A stretch of 64,000 bases of DNA from Pseudomonas koreensis (GTDB taxonomy: Bacteria > Pseudomonadota > Gammaproteobacteria > Pseudomonadales > Pseudomonadaceae), in assembly GCF_012986595.1 (NCBI RefSeq), contig NZ_JAAQYM010000006.1:1-64000 (forward strand). Direction: 5' to 3'. Under the pieces are notes generated by a model that was not told the origin of the DNA, did not search any database, and saw only the letters and a program-made list of their open reading frames with translations. The number at the start of each line of letters is the position of its first letter. The stretch's first letter is position 1. A program made the position numbers and the translations under genes. Shown piece after piece: positions 25,116 to 33,985 of this stretch.

Positions 25116-26060
25116 CTAAGCGTTGGCGAGTGGTCTGGCGCCGGCCATGTCTTCATCGGACGCCAGCAGTTGCGGGATGGCGGTTTTCAGGAACTCCACC
25201 CAGGTCTTGATTTTGGCGTCGACGAATTTGCGCGACGGGTAGATCGCGAACAGGTTGTATTCCTCCAGGCGGTACTCCGGCAGGACCCGCACCAGTGTGC
25301 CTCCCACCAATCCTTCGACGGCGGATGCCAGCGGCTGAATGCCGATGCCCATGCCATTTCTGATCGCAGTGGCCATGCCGTCGGCGGTGTTGATGTGGAA
25401 GGGTGAGTCGGGGATGTTCTGGGTTTCCATGCCCTGTGGCCCTTCGAACACCCAGTTTTCTGCGGGCATCACCGTGTTGACGATGCGCAGGCAGTCATGC
25501 GCGGCGAGGTCGCCGGGTGTGGCAGGGTGGCCGCGTTTGCTCAGGTACGACGGCGAGGCGCAGAGGATGCTGTAGGTGGTGCCCAGGCGTTGCGCGACAA
25601 ACCCGGAATCGGGCAGGTCGCGGGCGAGGACGATCGACATGTCGTAGCTTTCTTCGAGCAGGTCGGGCAGGCGATTGCTCAGGGTCAGATCGAACATCAC
25701 CGTGGGGTGAATCTCGCGGTAGCGGGCGATGGCGTTGATCACGTAGTGGTTGCCGATGGCGGCCATGGCGTGGATCTTCAGACGCCCGACCGGCAAGGTC
25801 TGGGCGGTGCCGGCTTCTTCGTCGGCTTCGCGCAGGTCATCGAGAATTTTCTCTGCTCGCTGCAGGTAGCGCATCCCGGCTTCGGTCAGGGCGAGGCGGC
25901 GGGTGGTGCGGTTGATCAGGCGCGTGTGCAGCCGGGCTTCGAGGCTGGAGACGGCTTTGGACACATTGGTCGTGGTGGTGTCGAGCACGTCGGCGGCGGC
26001 GGTGAAGCTGCCGCTCTGGGCCACGCTGACGAAGCAGCGCAGGGTCTGAATGACGTCCAT
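25116..26060 (-). CDS. LysR-family transcriptional regulator
   Basis: From the ATG at 26060 (MDVIQTLRCFVSVAQSGSF) the protein has 314 residues: a winged helix (~1-60) and an effector domain (~90-295). It belongs to the CrgA/DsdC-like group with the RTTRRLALTEAG hinge. The frame stays open far upstream, but the HTH fixes the start. The divergent gene is the DNA glycosylase Mug, which is not an obvious target. Confidence 0.86.
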   Translation of the reverse strand: MDVIQTLRCFVSVAQSGSFTAAADVLDTTTTNVSKAVSSLEARLHTRLINRTTRRLALTEAGMRYLQRAEKILDDLREADEEAGTAQTLPVGRLKIHAMAAIGNHYVINAIARYREIHPTVMFDLTLSNRLPDLLEESYDMSIVLARDLPDSGFVAQRLGTTYSILCASPSYLSKRGHPATPGDLAAHDCLRIVNTVMPAENWVFEGPQGMETQNIPDSPFHINTADGMATAIRNGMGIGIQPLASAVEGLVGGTLVRVLPEYRLEEYNLFAIYPSRKFVDAKIKTWVEFLKTAIPQLLASDEDMAGARPLANA

Positions 26061-26147
26061 CGTTGTGGTTGGCTCTTTGGATGGGGTTGCCATTCTAGGG
26101 TTTGCCGTGGGTGGTGTTGCAAATGTTTGCGAATGAGGGGCGGGCGC

Positions 26148-26666
26148 ATGGCGGGTGAAGGGCTTGAGGACATTCTGGCGCCGGTGCTTTCGGTGGTGTT
26201 CTGCGGGATCAATCCGGGGCTGCTCGCGGCGGCGCGGGGGCATCATTTTGCCGGGCGCGGCAATCGCTTCTGGCGCACCTTGCACCTCGCCGGGTTCACA
26301 CCGTATGAAGTGCGGGCGGAGGATGATCGAAGCATCCTGCAATTCGGCTGCGGATTGACCGCGGTGGTCGAGCGGCCGACGGCGCGAGCGGATCAGTTGG
26401 CGGTGCAGGAGTTTGCGGCGGTGGCTTTGAGCTTTGAACAGAAGATCACCCGCTGTGCGCCGCGTTATGTGGCGTTTCTGGGCAAGGCTGCGTATGCGGC
26501 GTTGTCGGGGCAGAAGGTGGTGGCGTGGGGGTTGCAGGCAAAGACCTTTGGTGGCGCGCACGTGTGGGTGTTGCCCAATCCCAGTGGGCGCAATCGGGCG
26601 TTCTCCCTTGAGCAATTGGTCGCGGCATATCAGGAATTGCATGAGGCATTGATCGCTAGCGGGTAA
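26148..26666 (+). CDS. mug: G/U mismatch-specific DNA glycosylase
   Basis: The 172-residue protein belongs to the Mug/TDG branch of uracil-DNA glycosylases. It has the active-site GINPGLLAAARGHHFAG with the catalytic Asn, the FWRTLHLAGF segment and the DNA-intercalating loop NPSGRNR. It removes uracil and ethenocytosine opposite guanine. The chosen ATG at 26148 follows GAGGGGCG; ATG 26133 is in frame and possible. It lies head to head with a LysR regulator. Confidence 0.9.
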   Translation: MAGEGLEDILAPVLSVVFCGINPGLLAAARGHHFAGRGNRFWRTLHLAGFTPYEVRAEDDRSILQFGCGLTAVVERPTARADQLAVQEFAAVALSFEQKITRCAPRYVAFLGKAAYAALSGQKVVAWGLQAKTFGGAHVWVLPNPSGRNRAFSLEQLVAAYQELHEALIASG

Positions 26667-26738
26667 AGCAGGCATCCAGCGTTTTTCGGTTGGCCAGCTA
26701 CGATTGATGCAGTCAAACCGCCGAGGAGGACGCCCGCC

Positions 26739-27122
26739 ATGAAACCCGAAAAACCACCCACCGACGCCTCGGCACTGATCGACGCACGAATCGCTGAACT
26801 GGCCGACTGGCGCGGGGCCATCCTCGGCGAGATTCGCAAGGTCATGCACCAGGCCGATCCCGAGGTGCTGGAGGAGTGGAAGTGGCGGGGCGTTCCGGTG
26901 TGGTCGCGGGGCGGCATCATTTGCACTGGGGAGACCTACAAGACGGCGGTGAAGATGACCTTCGCCAAAGGCGCGGCGCTGGTCGATCCTGCGGGGTTGT
27001 TCAACGCCAGTCTGGAGGGCAACACCCGGCGGGCGATTGATTTTCACGAGGGCGACCAGGTCGATGAGCAGGCCTTGAAAGCGCTGATTCGCGAGGCGAT
27101 TGCGTTGAATTTGTCGAAGTGA
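26739..27122 (+). CDS. DUF1801-family protein
   Basis: This 127-residue protein has the YdhG/DUF1801 pattern: LADWRGAILGEIRKVMHQADPEVLEEWKWRGVPVW, then VKMTFAKGAALVDPAGLFN. The fold is related to frataxin-like proteins; its biochemical role is not known. GAGGAGG-type Shine-Dalgarno sequence precedes the ATG. It follows mug on the same strand by 72 bases. Confidence 0.85.
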   Translation: MKPEKPPTDASALIDARIAELADWRGAILGEIRKVMHQADPEVLEEWKWRGVPVWSRGGIICTGETYKTAVKMTFAKGAALVDPAGLFNASLEGNTRRAIDFHEGDQVDEQALKALIREAIALNLSK

Positions 27123-27259
27123 ATCTTGGTGTTTGCCCCGGCTCAGAAATAACTGGCTGTTTTAAAACAAATTTTTTTGCACTCGGGGCTTCCCAGATCA
27201 AAAAAAGGTTGGTAAATTGCGGCCCATTCTCGCAGAGCTTGTTACAGAGCTTGAGATAC

Positions 27260-27334
27260 AGGGGCGTCGCCAAGCGGTAAGGCAGCAGGTTTTGATCCTG
27301 CCATGCGTTGGTTCGAATCCAGCCGCCCCTGCCA
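27260..27334 (+). tRNA. tRNA-Gln (anticodon TTG)
   Basis: The 75-base gene folds as a complete cloverleaf. Acceptor AGGGGCG pairs with CGCCCCT and the 3' GCCA is encoded. The D arm contains AAGCGGTAAGG, the anticodon stem GCAGG/CCTGC holds loop TTTTGAT (anticodon TTG), and the T arm has GGTTCGAATCC. A strong terminator follows. Confidence 0.96.
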
Positions 27335-27341
27335 TATTCAG

Positions 27342-27374
27342 AAAAACGCCAGTCCGAAAGGGCTGGCGTTTTTT
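27342..27374 (+). terminator. Rho-independent terminator of tRNA-Gln
   Basis: AACGCCAGTCC pairs with GGGCTGGCGTT around a GAAA loop and is followed by seven T residues. Confidence 0.92.
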
Positions 27375-27505
27375 TATGCGCGCGATTTGTGTCTGACGGC
27401 GACGGTTGCCTCAGCGGCAGCCGGGGACTGTTGTAAACTCCCCCGCGAAAAGTCCCGGTGGGTTATTGGCCGGCGACCCTCACGCTCTCCAGACAAGAGA
27501 CTTAC

Positions 27506-27886
27506 ATGGCTAATCAAGACCTCAGCTTCACCCCTGATCCGGATGCGGATTCGATTTCTTCCGACGTTGTCGGTTTCAACGGCATTCTGGTTTCGACCCA
27601 GATCCCGACCCGTGCCGACGGCAGCCTGGAGCTGGGCGACATCACCCTGCAAAGCGAATGCACCCTGCAGGCGCTGAAAGTGGCGCTGGAGCGGGCGGGC
27701 AGTTCGATGGATCGGGTCATGCACCTGACCATCTACCTCACCGACATGGCCGACCGCGTGGCGTTCAACGAAGTCTACAAGCGCTTCTTTGCCAAGCCAT
27801 GGCCGGTGCGCGCTGCGGTGGGCGTGGCGTCGCTGGCGGTGGAAGGCATGCGCGTGGAAGTCACCGCAATGGCTGCCAAGGCCTGA
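27506..27886 (+). CDS. RidA-family enamine/imine deaminase
   Basis: The 126-residue product is a RidA (YjgF/UK114) trimer subunit. It shows FNGILVSTQIP, LGDITLQSECTLQALKVALERAGSSMDRVMHLTIYLTDM, and the catalytic-site Arg in PWPVRAAVGVASLAVEGMRVEV. RidA proteins hydrolyse reactive 2-aminoacrylate and related enamines made by PLP enzymes. The start at 27506 gives the normal length. A REP-like palindrome follows the stop. Confidence 0.88.
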   Translation: MANQDLSFTPDPDADSISSDVVGFNGILVSTQIPTRADGSLELGDITLQSECTLQALKVALERAGSSMDRVMHLTIYLTDMADRVAFNEVYKRFFAKPWPVRAAVGVASLAVEGMRVEVTAMAAKA

Positions 27887-27899
27887 TCCTGCTTTAAAA

Positions 27900-27928
27900 C
27901 CTGTGGGGGCAAACCAGCTCCCACAGGA
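27900..27928. repeat. Short palindromic repeat of a third REP-like family
   Basis: CCTGTGGGGGCAAACCAGCT followed by CCCACAGG is the TGTGGGAGC-type palindrome common in Pseudomonas intergenic DNA. It may also end the ridA transcript. Confidence 0.7.
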
Positions 27929-28042
27929 TTTGCGGTGTTCACGGGGCCGGAAGCCGTTGCCACTTGGCAGCACAGGCGTGCCGCCCGGGCGTTTCGCAGC
28001 TACAATGCGCGCCTTAACCGTGACAGCCTGACTAAAAAAACT

Positions 28043-30031
28043 ATGTCCTTGCCCAAGCATCACCTGGAACTGCTCAGCCCCGCCCGTGACGTGGCCATTG
28101 CCCGTGAAGCCATCCTGCACGGCGCCGACGCCGTGTACATCGGTGGCCCGAGCTTCGGCGCGCGCCATAACGCCTGCAACGAGGTGAGCGAAATCGCCGA
28201 GCTGGTGGAGTTTGCCCGTCGTTATCACGCGCGCATTTTCACCACCATCAACACCATCCTGCACGACAACGAACTGGAGCCGGCGCGCAAGCTGATCCAT
28301 CAGTTGTACGACGCCGGTGTCGACGCGCTGATCGTCCAGGACCTGGGCGTGATGGAACTGGACATCCCGCCGATCGAGCTGCATGCCAGTACCCAGACCG
28401 ACATCCGCACCCTTGAGCGGGCGAAGTTTCTCGATCAGGCCGGTTTCTCGCAGCTGGTGCTGGCCCGTGAGCTGAACCTGAAGGAAATCCGCGCCATCGC
28501 CGACGAAACCGATGCCGCCATCGAATTCTTCATCCACGGCGCGCTGTGCGTGGCGTTCTCCGGGCAGTGCAACATCTCCCACGCGCAGACCGGGCGCAGT
28601 GCCAACCGTGGCGACTGCTCCCAGGCCTGCCGCTTGCCGTACACCCTCAAAGACGAAAAGGGTGGGGTGATCGCCTACGAAAAACACCTGCTGTCGATGA
28701 AGGACAACAACCAGAGCGCCAACATCCGCGCGCTGGTCGAGGCCGGTGTGCGTTCGTTCAAGATCGAAGGTCGCTACAAGGACATGGGCTATGTGAAGAA
28801 CATCACCGCCTATTACCGCCAGCGCCTCGACGACGTGCTCGAAGATCGCCCGGACCTGGCCCGCGCCTCCAGCGGCCGCACCGCGCATTTCTTCCTGCCT
28901 GACCCGGAAAAAACCTTCCACCGTGGCAGCACCGACTACTTCGTCACCGACCGCAAGATCGACATCGGCGCGTTCGACTCGCCGACTTTCACCGGCCTGC
29001 CAGTGGGCACCGTCGAGAAAGTCGGCAAGCGTGACCTGCAGGTGGTGACTCAGGAGCCGCTGTCCAACGGCGATGGCCTCAACGTGCTGGTCAAGCGTGA
29101 AGTCGTGGGTTTCCGCGCCAACATCGCCGAGCCGAAGGGCGAGTTCGAAGAGGACGGCGAGAAGCGCTATCGCTACCGCGTCGAGCCCAACGAGATGCCG
29201 GAAGGCCTGTTCAAGCTACGCCCGAACCATCCGCTGAACCGCAACCTCGACCACAACTGGCAGCAGGCGCTGCAGAAGACCTCCGCCGAGCGCCGCGTGG
29301 CCCTGAGCTGGGTCGCGCGCCTGCGTGAAGAACAGCTGGAAGTCACCGCCACCAGTGAAGAGGGCATCAGTGCCAGCGTGACCCTGAACGGTCCGTTCGG
29401 TGTCGCCAACAAGCCGGAGCAGGCGCTGGAGCAATTGCAGGATCTGCTCGGTCAGCTCGGCACCACCCAGTACCATGCCACCGACATCAAGCTCGATGCA
29501 CCGCAGGCGTTCTTCATTCCGAACTCGCAGCTCAAGGCGTTGCGCCGTGAAGTGATCGAAGCGCTGACCGCCGCCCGCGTCGCGGCGCATCCGCGTGGCA
29601 GCCGCAAGGCCGAAACCACGCCGCCGCCGGTGTACCCGGAGTCGCACCTGTCGTTCCTCGCCAACGTCTACAACCAGAAGGCGCGCGACTTCTATCACCG
29701 TCACGGCGTGAAGCTGATCGATGCGGCGTACGAGGCTCACGAAGAGGCCGGTGAAGTGCCGGTGATGATCACCAAGCACTGCCTGCGGTTCTCGTTCAAC
29801 CTGTGCCCGAAGCAGGCCAAGGGCGTGACCGGTGTGCGCACCAAGGTTGCACCGATGCAGCTGATTCACGGTGACGAAGTGCTGACCCTGAAGTTCGACT
29901 GCAAGCCGTGCGAGATGCACATCATCGGCAAGATGAAGGGCCACATCCTCAACATGCCGCAACCAGGCAGCGTGGTCGGCCACATCAGCCCCGAAGACCT
30001 GCTGAAAACCATCCCGCGCGCGCCACACTGA
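28043..30031 (+). CDS. rlhA: 23S rRNA 5-hydroxycytidine C2501 synthase (U32 peptidase family)
   Basis: This 662-residue protein closely follows E. coli RlhA (YdcP, ~650 residues) along its length, with segments such as HLELLSPARDVAIAREAILH, PPIELHASTQTDIRT, FFIHGALCVAFSGQC and CLRFSFNLCPKQAKGVTG. RlhA hydroxylates cytidine 2501 in 23S rRNA, using prephenate-dependent chemistry and an Fe-S cluster. The cysteines in SGQC, GDCSQACRL and the C-terminal NLCPKQ/CKPCEM are retained. The U32 domain spans ~1-330 and a DUF3656-type region follows. It stands alone and converges on the hydroxyproline operon. Confidence 0.93.
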   Translation: MSLPKHHLELLSPARDVAIAREAILHGADAVYIGGPSFGARHNACNEVSEIAELVEFARRYHARIFTTINTILHDNELEPARKLIHQLYDAGVDALIVQDLGVMELDIPPIELHASTQTDIRTLERAKFLDQAGFSQLVLARELNLKEIRAIADETDAAIEFFIHGALCVAFSGQCNISHAQTGRSANRGDCSQACRLPYTLKDEKGGVIAYEKHLLSMKDNNQSANIRALVEAGVRSFKIEGRYKDMGYVKNITAYYRQRLDDVLEDRPDLARASSGRTAHFFLPDPEKTFHRGSTDYFVTDRKIDIGAFDSPTFTGLPVGTVEKVGKRDLQVVTQEPLSNGDGLNVLVKREVVGFRANIAEPKGEFEEDGEKRYRYRVEPNEMPEGLFKLRPNHPLNRNLDHNWQQALQKTSAERRVALSWVARLREEQLEVTATSEEGISASVTLNGPFGVANKPEQALEQLQDLLGQLGTTQYHATDIKLDAPQAFFIPNSQLKALRREVIEALTAARVAAHPRGSRKAETTPPPVYPESHLSFLANVYNQKARDFYHRHGVKLIDAAYEAHEEAGEVPVMITKHCLRFSFNLCPKQAKGVTGVRTKVAPMQLIHGDEVLTLKFDCKPCEMHIIGKMKGHILNMPQPGSVVGHISPEDLLKTIPRAPH

Positions 30032-30073
30032 GTCTGCAGCGGGCATGGCGCTACGGCGTCATGTCCTTTGAAT

Positions 30074-31348
30074 TCAGAAACGTTGCAAGCGGTATGCCTC
30101 CAGCGTCGGCAGATCGGCCATGATCTGGCCTGCCGGCGCCAAGGCCAGTTGCGCAATCATCTGCGCCGTGACCGCGGCTTGCGTCAGCCCCAAATGCTGA
30201 TGACCAAACGCAAGCAACACGCGGCCGTCGCAGACCTTGTCGATGATCGGCAGCGAGTCCGGCAGCGACGGGCGAAACCCCATCCACGGCGTCGCGTCTT
30301 GCACGCTCAAATCGCGGCGGAACAGGCCTTGGCTCAACCGGTGCAGCTGCCAGGCGCGCTCCATGCACGGCGGGCGCTGCAGACCGGCGAACTCCACCGT
30401 GCCAGCCAACCGCAAGCCCCCGGCCATCGGCGTCATGATGAATTTGCGCTCTAGCGAGGTGACGGCGAACGGCAGTCGCCCGTGCTCGTGCGGCAACATC
30501 AGGTGATAACCGCGTTCGGTGTCCAGCGGCACCTGTTTGCCAGTCAGAGCTGCCGTGAGTTTCGCCGAATGCGCGCCACAGGCGATCAGCACCTGACGCG
30601 CGTTGACGCGGCCCTGCGGGGTGATCAGCGACACGCCTTGTGCCTGCAACTGGCCGCCCTGAACCTCTTGTTGCAGAAACTGCACGCCGGCCGCTTTGGC
30701 CGCGCTGACCAATTCACACACCACCCGATACGGATCGAGAAAGTGCCCGGTGCGCGGGAAGAACAGCCCGCCCTGAATCTGTGCGCTGAGTTGCGGCGCG
30801 CGGTCCTGTACGGCACTGGCCGACCAGGCATCCACCGGCACCTGCTGCTGACGCATGCGCGCCTGCAACGCTTCGATGGCTGGCCGCGATTCGCCGCGTT
30901 CGAACACCAGCAGCGAGCCGTCCTCCTTGAGCAGACCTGTTTGGCCGATGCTGTGCAGCAGGCGATTCCACGCGGCGAGACTGCTTTCGTTGAGCGCACG
31001 CAACCCGGCGATCGTGCGCTGGAACGGCGCCGGGCGCAGGTTCAGCAATAAGCGGGTGAACCACGGCACGGCGCGCGGCAGGTATTTCCAGTCGAGGCGC
31101 AGCGGGCCCATCGGGTCCATCAACATCGCCGGCAAGCGTTTGAGGATCGACGCGTCGGCAATCGGAAACACCTGCTCGGTCGCCAGATGCCCGGCGTTGC
31201 CGAACGAGGCGCCGTGGCCGGGCGGTTGCCGGTCAATGACCACCACCCGCCGGCCCTGACGCGCCAGTTGCAGGGCGCAGGCGACACCGATGATGCCGGC
31301 GCCGATCACCGCGATGTCGGCGCTGTCCGCTGTGAGGTTATCGGGCAT
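30074..31348 (-). CDS. lhpB: FAD-dependent D-hydroxyproline dehydrogenase (DadA-like)
   Basis: The 424-residue protein is a D-amino-acid-dehydrogenase-type flavoprotein. The N-terminal IAVIGAGIIGVACALQLARQ binds FAD, and GHGASFGNAGHLATEQVFP and the C-terminal GRVLLAFGHQHLGLTQA are typical of DadA relatives. In this operon it should oxidise cis-4-hydroxy-D-proline to 1-pyrroline-4-hydroxy-2-carboxylate, probably passing electrons to the respiratory chain. The ATG lies 2 bases after the aldehyde dehydrogenase stop. P. aeruginosa uses an unrelated multi-subunit enzyme, while P. putida has this single-chain type. The symbol is given by context. Confidence 0.84.
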   Translation of the reverse strand: MPDNLTADSADIAVIGAGIIGVACALQLARQGRRVVVIDRQPPGHGASFGNAGHLATEQVFPIADASILKRLPAMLMDPMGPLRLDWKYLPRAVPWFTRLLLNLRPAPFQRTIAGLRALNESSLAAWNRLLHSIGQTGLLKEDGSLLVFERGESRPAIEALQARMRQQQVPVDAWSASAVQDRAPQLSAQIQGGLFFPRTGHFLDPYRVVCELVSAAKAAGVQFLQQEVQGGQLQAQGVSLITPQGRVNARQVLIACGAHSAKLTAALTGKQVPLDTERGYHLMLPHEHGRLPFAVTSLERKFIMTPMAGGLRLAGTVEFAGLQRPPCMERAWQLHRLSQGLFRRDLSVQDATPWMGFRPSLPDSLPIIDKVCDGRVLLAFGHQHLGLTQAAVTAQMIAQLALAPAGQIMADLPTLEAYRLQRF

Positions 31349-31350
31349 GG

Positions 31351-32928
31351 TCAGGCTTCCCTCTGACCGTCGAGCAAGCGCCGCAATTGCAGCGGATTCG
31401 CTTGTTTCAGCGGCGGCGGCAACAGGCGGTCGGGGAAGTCCTGATAGCACACCGGGCGCAGGAACCGCAGGATCGCCGCCGTGCCCACCGATGTGCTGCG
31501 CGAGTCTGAAGTGGCCGGGAACGGCCCGCCGTGAACCATCGCGTCACACACCTCGACCCCGGTCGGCCAGCCGTTGACCAGCAGGCGTCCGGCCTTGCGC
31601 TCCAGTGTCGGCAACAACGCCCGGGCGCGATCCAGATCGGCGTCATCCAGGTGCAGGGTGGCGGTCAGTTGGCCTTCGAGGTGTTCGCAGACCTGACGGA
31701 CTTCATCGTCGTTGGCGCACTGTACGATCAACGACGCCGAGCCGAAGATTTCACCTTGCAGACGCACGTCAGCGAGGAAGTCTTGCGCCGAAGTGACGAA
31801 CAATCGCGCCTGACATTGGTTCGGCCCTTCAGCCGCGAGGCCGCTTGCCACGCGTTGTGCTTGCGGATGTTCGGCCAGCGCGCCGACGCCAGTTTCATAG
31901 GCGCGGAAGATCCCCGGTGTGAGCATGGTCTGCGCCGGGCTGCGCTGGACATGCTCGGCCGCAGACGCGATGAAACGCTCCAGTGCCGGCCCTTGGTGAG
32001 CAATGACCAGCCCGGGATTGGTACAGAACTGCCCGGCGCCCTGGGTCAGCGAGGCCACGAAGCCTTGCGCCAACGCCTCACCGTGGGCGGCAAGCGCTGC
32101 GGGAAACAACAGCACCGGATTGATCGAACTCATTTCCGCATACACCGGAATCGGCTCGGGCCGCGCCTGCGCCGCTTGGCTCAGGGCCAGACCGCCACTG
32201 CGCGAACCGGTGAAGCCCACGGCCTTGATGCGCCAATCGCTGACCAGCGCAATGCCTACTTCGTTGCCGGAACCGAACAGCAGCGAGAACACGCCTTCAG
32301 GCAGAGCGGATTTTTTCACCGCACGGCTCAGCGCCTGGCCGACCAGTTCGCTGGTGCCGGGATGCGCGCTGTGCGCCTTGACGATCACCGGGCAGCCGGC
32401 GGCCAGTGCCGAAGCGGTGTCACCACCGGCGACGGAGAACGCCAGGGGAAAATTGCTGGCGCCGAACACCGCCACCGGCCCCAGTGCGATCTGCCGTTGC
32501 CGCAGATCAGAACGTGGCAGCGGCTGGCGCTGTGGTTGTGCATGATCGATGCGCACGCCCAGCCACTCGCCGGCGCGCACGGTGCGGGCGAAGGTGCGCA
32601 GTTGCCCGCAGGTGCGCCCGCGTTCGCCTTCAATACGTGCGCGCGGCAGGCCGCTTTCGGCCACCGCACGCTCAATCAATTCATCGCCGAGGGCTTCGAT
32701 CTCATCGGCAATGCTGTCGAGAAATTCGGCGCGAGCACTCAGAGACGTCTCGCGATAACCGTCAAACGCTTGCCACGCCAGGGCGCAGGCCTGTTCGACC
32801 TGCTCGACGCTGCCGCCGGCGTAGGCCGGTTCGAGCACGGCATCGGTGGCGGGATTGATCGCGCGGATCGCTTCGCGGCTGCCGGCGATGGCTTGGCCGC
32901 CGATCAGCATGTGGCCTGTCAGAGTCAT
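31351..32928 (-). CDS. 2-oxoglutarate (alpha-ketoglutaric) semialdehyde dehydrogenase
   Basis: This 525-residue aldehyde dehydrogenase belongs to the NADP-dependent KGSA dehydrogenase group. It has ALGPVAVFGASNFPLAFSVAGG, VKAHSAHPGTSELVG, the GFTGSRSGG cofactor loop, the catalytic Glu in PIPVYAEMSSINP and catalytic Cys in GAGQFCTNPGL. It completes hydroxyproline breakdown by oxidising 2-oxoglutarate semialdehyde to 2-oxoglutarate. The ATG at 32928 gives the family length; the frame is open further upstream. It lies between the deaminase and the FAD dehydrogenase genes. Confidence 0.88.
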   Translation of the reverse strand: MTLTGHMLIGGQAIAGSREAIRAINPATDAVLEPAYAGGSVEQVEQACALAWQAFDGYRETSLSARAEFLDSIADEIEALGDELIERAVAESGLPRARIEGERGRTCGQLRTFARTVRAGEWLGVRIDHAQPQRQPLPRSDLRQRQIALGPVAVFGASNFPLAFSVAGGDTASALAAGCPVIVKAHSAHPGTSELVGQALSRAVKKSALPEGVFSLLFGSGNEVGIALVSDWRIKAVGFTGSRSGGLALSQAAQARPEPIPVYAEMSSINPVLLFPAALAAHGEALAQGFVASLTQGAGQFCTNPGLVIAHQGPALERFIASAAEHVQRSPAQTMLTPGIFRAYETGVGALAEHPQAQRVASGLAAEGPNQCQARLFVTSAQDFLADVRLQGEIFGSASLIVQCANDDEVRQVCEHLEGQLTATLHLDDADLDRARALLPTLERKAGRLLVNGWPTGVEVCDAMVHGGPFPATSDSRSTSVGTAAILRFLRPVCYQDFPDRLLPPPLKQANPLQLRRLLDGQREA

Positions 32929-32987
32929 GGCGCTTCCTGATAATTCAAGTGAAGCCCCGGCGTGTGATGCCGGGGCGGGGACAGCGG

Positions 32988-33935
32988 TCAGGCGAGGTTC
33001 TGTTCGGCGGACCAGTTTTTGTACCACTGGCGGAACAGCGCGTACTGGGTCTCGGCATAGCGGCGCTGGGCGTCACTCAGGGCGTCGGTTTCGTTGAAGT
33101 GCAAGGCGTATTCGCGGTCGCCGTTGAGCACCATCAGGTGCTTGTAATACAGCACCAGATCGCAGCCTTCATCGAACGACGACAGCACTGCCAGCGCCGC
33201 TTCCAGTTCGCGAGCCAGGCGTCGGGCCTTGGCGTCGCCCTTGGCCGCTTGCTTGCTCAGCGCGACCAGTTGCAGGACTTCGCGGGGCAGGGCGTTGCCG
33301 ATGCCGGTGATTGCGCCCGTGGCGTTGCAGTTGACGAAGCCGTGCACCACTTGGGTGTCGACGCCGACCATCAGGGTCACGGCGTCGTCCTGCGAGGTGA
33401 TGTTTTCGGCGGCGTAGCGCAAGTCGGCGCCACCGCCGAACTCCTTGAAGCCGATCAGGTTCGGGTATTCGCGGCGCAGTTCGAAGAACAGCTCGGCGCG
33501 GGTGGCGAAGCCGTAGTAAGGGCTGTTGTAGATCACTGCCGGCAGGTTCGGCGCGGCTTGGAGAATGGCGGCGAAGTGCGCCTTCTGCGCGGTCGCCGAA
33601 GCACCACGGGACAGCACGCGGGGAATCACCATCAGGCCATGGGCGCCGACTTTCGCGGCGTGGGCCGCGTGGGCCACCGCTTCACGGCTGTTGACCGCGC
33701 CGGTACCGACGATGGTCGGCACGCCAGCCGCCACCAGCCGCGCCACGCCTTCCTGACGTTCGGCTTCGGTCAGCAGCGGCCAGTCGCCCATCGAACCGCA
33801 GTAAACCACCGCACTCATGCCGATATCGATCAGCTCGCGGCCCTTGGCGACCAGCGCGTCGAAGTCGGGTTTGCGCGCGGCGGTGCACGGGGTCATCAGG
33901 GCCGGAATGCAGCCAGTGAAGATGTTATCGCTCAT
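32988..33935 (-). CDS. lhpC: 1-pyrroline-4-hydroxy-2-carboxylate deaminase (DHDPS/NAL family)
   Basis: The 315-residue protein is a class I aldolase-like TIM barrel of the dihydrodipicolinate synthase family. It has the Schiff-base Lys K164 in LIGFKEFGG and the upstream AVIYNSPYYG with the catalytic Tyr. The hydroxyproline pathway uses such an enzyme to deaminate pyrroline-4-hydroxy-2-carboxylate to 2-oxoglutarate semialdehyde. GAGGAGC lies 8 bases before the ATG at 33935 and sets the start. The context (epimerase upstream, KGSA dehydrogenase downstream) makes the assignment specific. Confidence 0.88.
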   Translation of the reverse strand: MSDNIFTGCIPALMTPCTAARKPDFDALVAKGRELIDIGMSAVVYCGSMGDWPLLTEAERQEGVARLVAAGVPTIVGTGAVNSREAVAHAAHAAKVGAHGLMVIPRVLSRGASATAQKAHFAAILQAAPNLPAVIYNSPYYGFATRAELFFELRREYPNLIGFKEFGGGADLRYAAENITSQDDAVTLMVGVDTQVVHGFVNCNATGAITGIGNALPREVLQLVALSKQAAKGDAKARRLARELEAALAVLSSFDEGCDLVLYYKHLMVLNGDREYALHFNETDALSDAQRRYAETQYALFRQWYKNWSAEQNLA

Positions 33936-33985
33936 GGTTGTAGCTCCTCGGGACATTCATTCAGATCGGTAAAAAACGGGGCAGG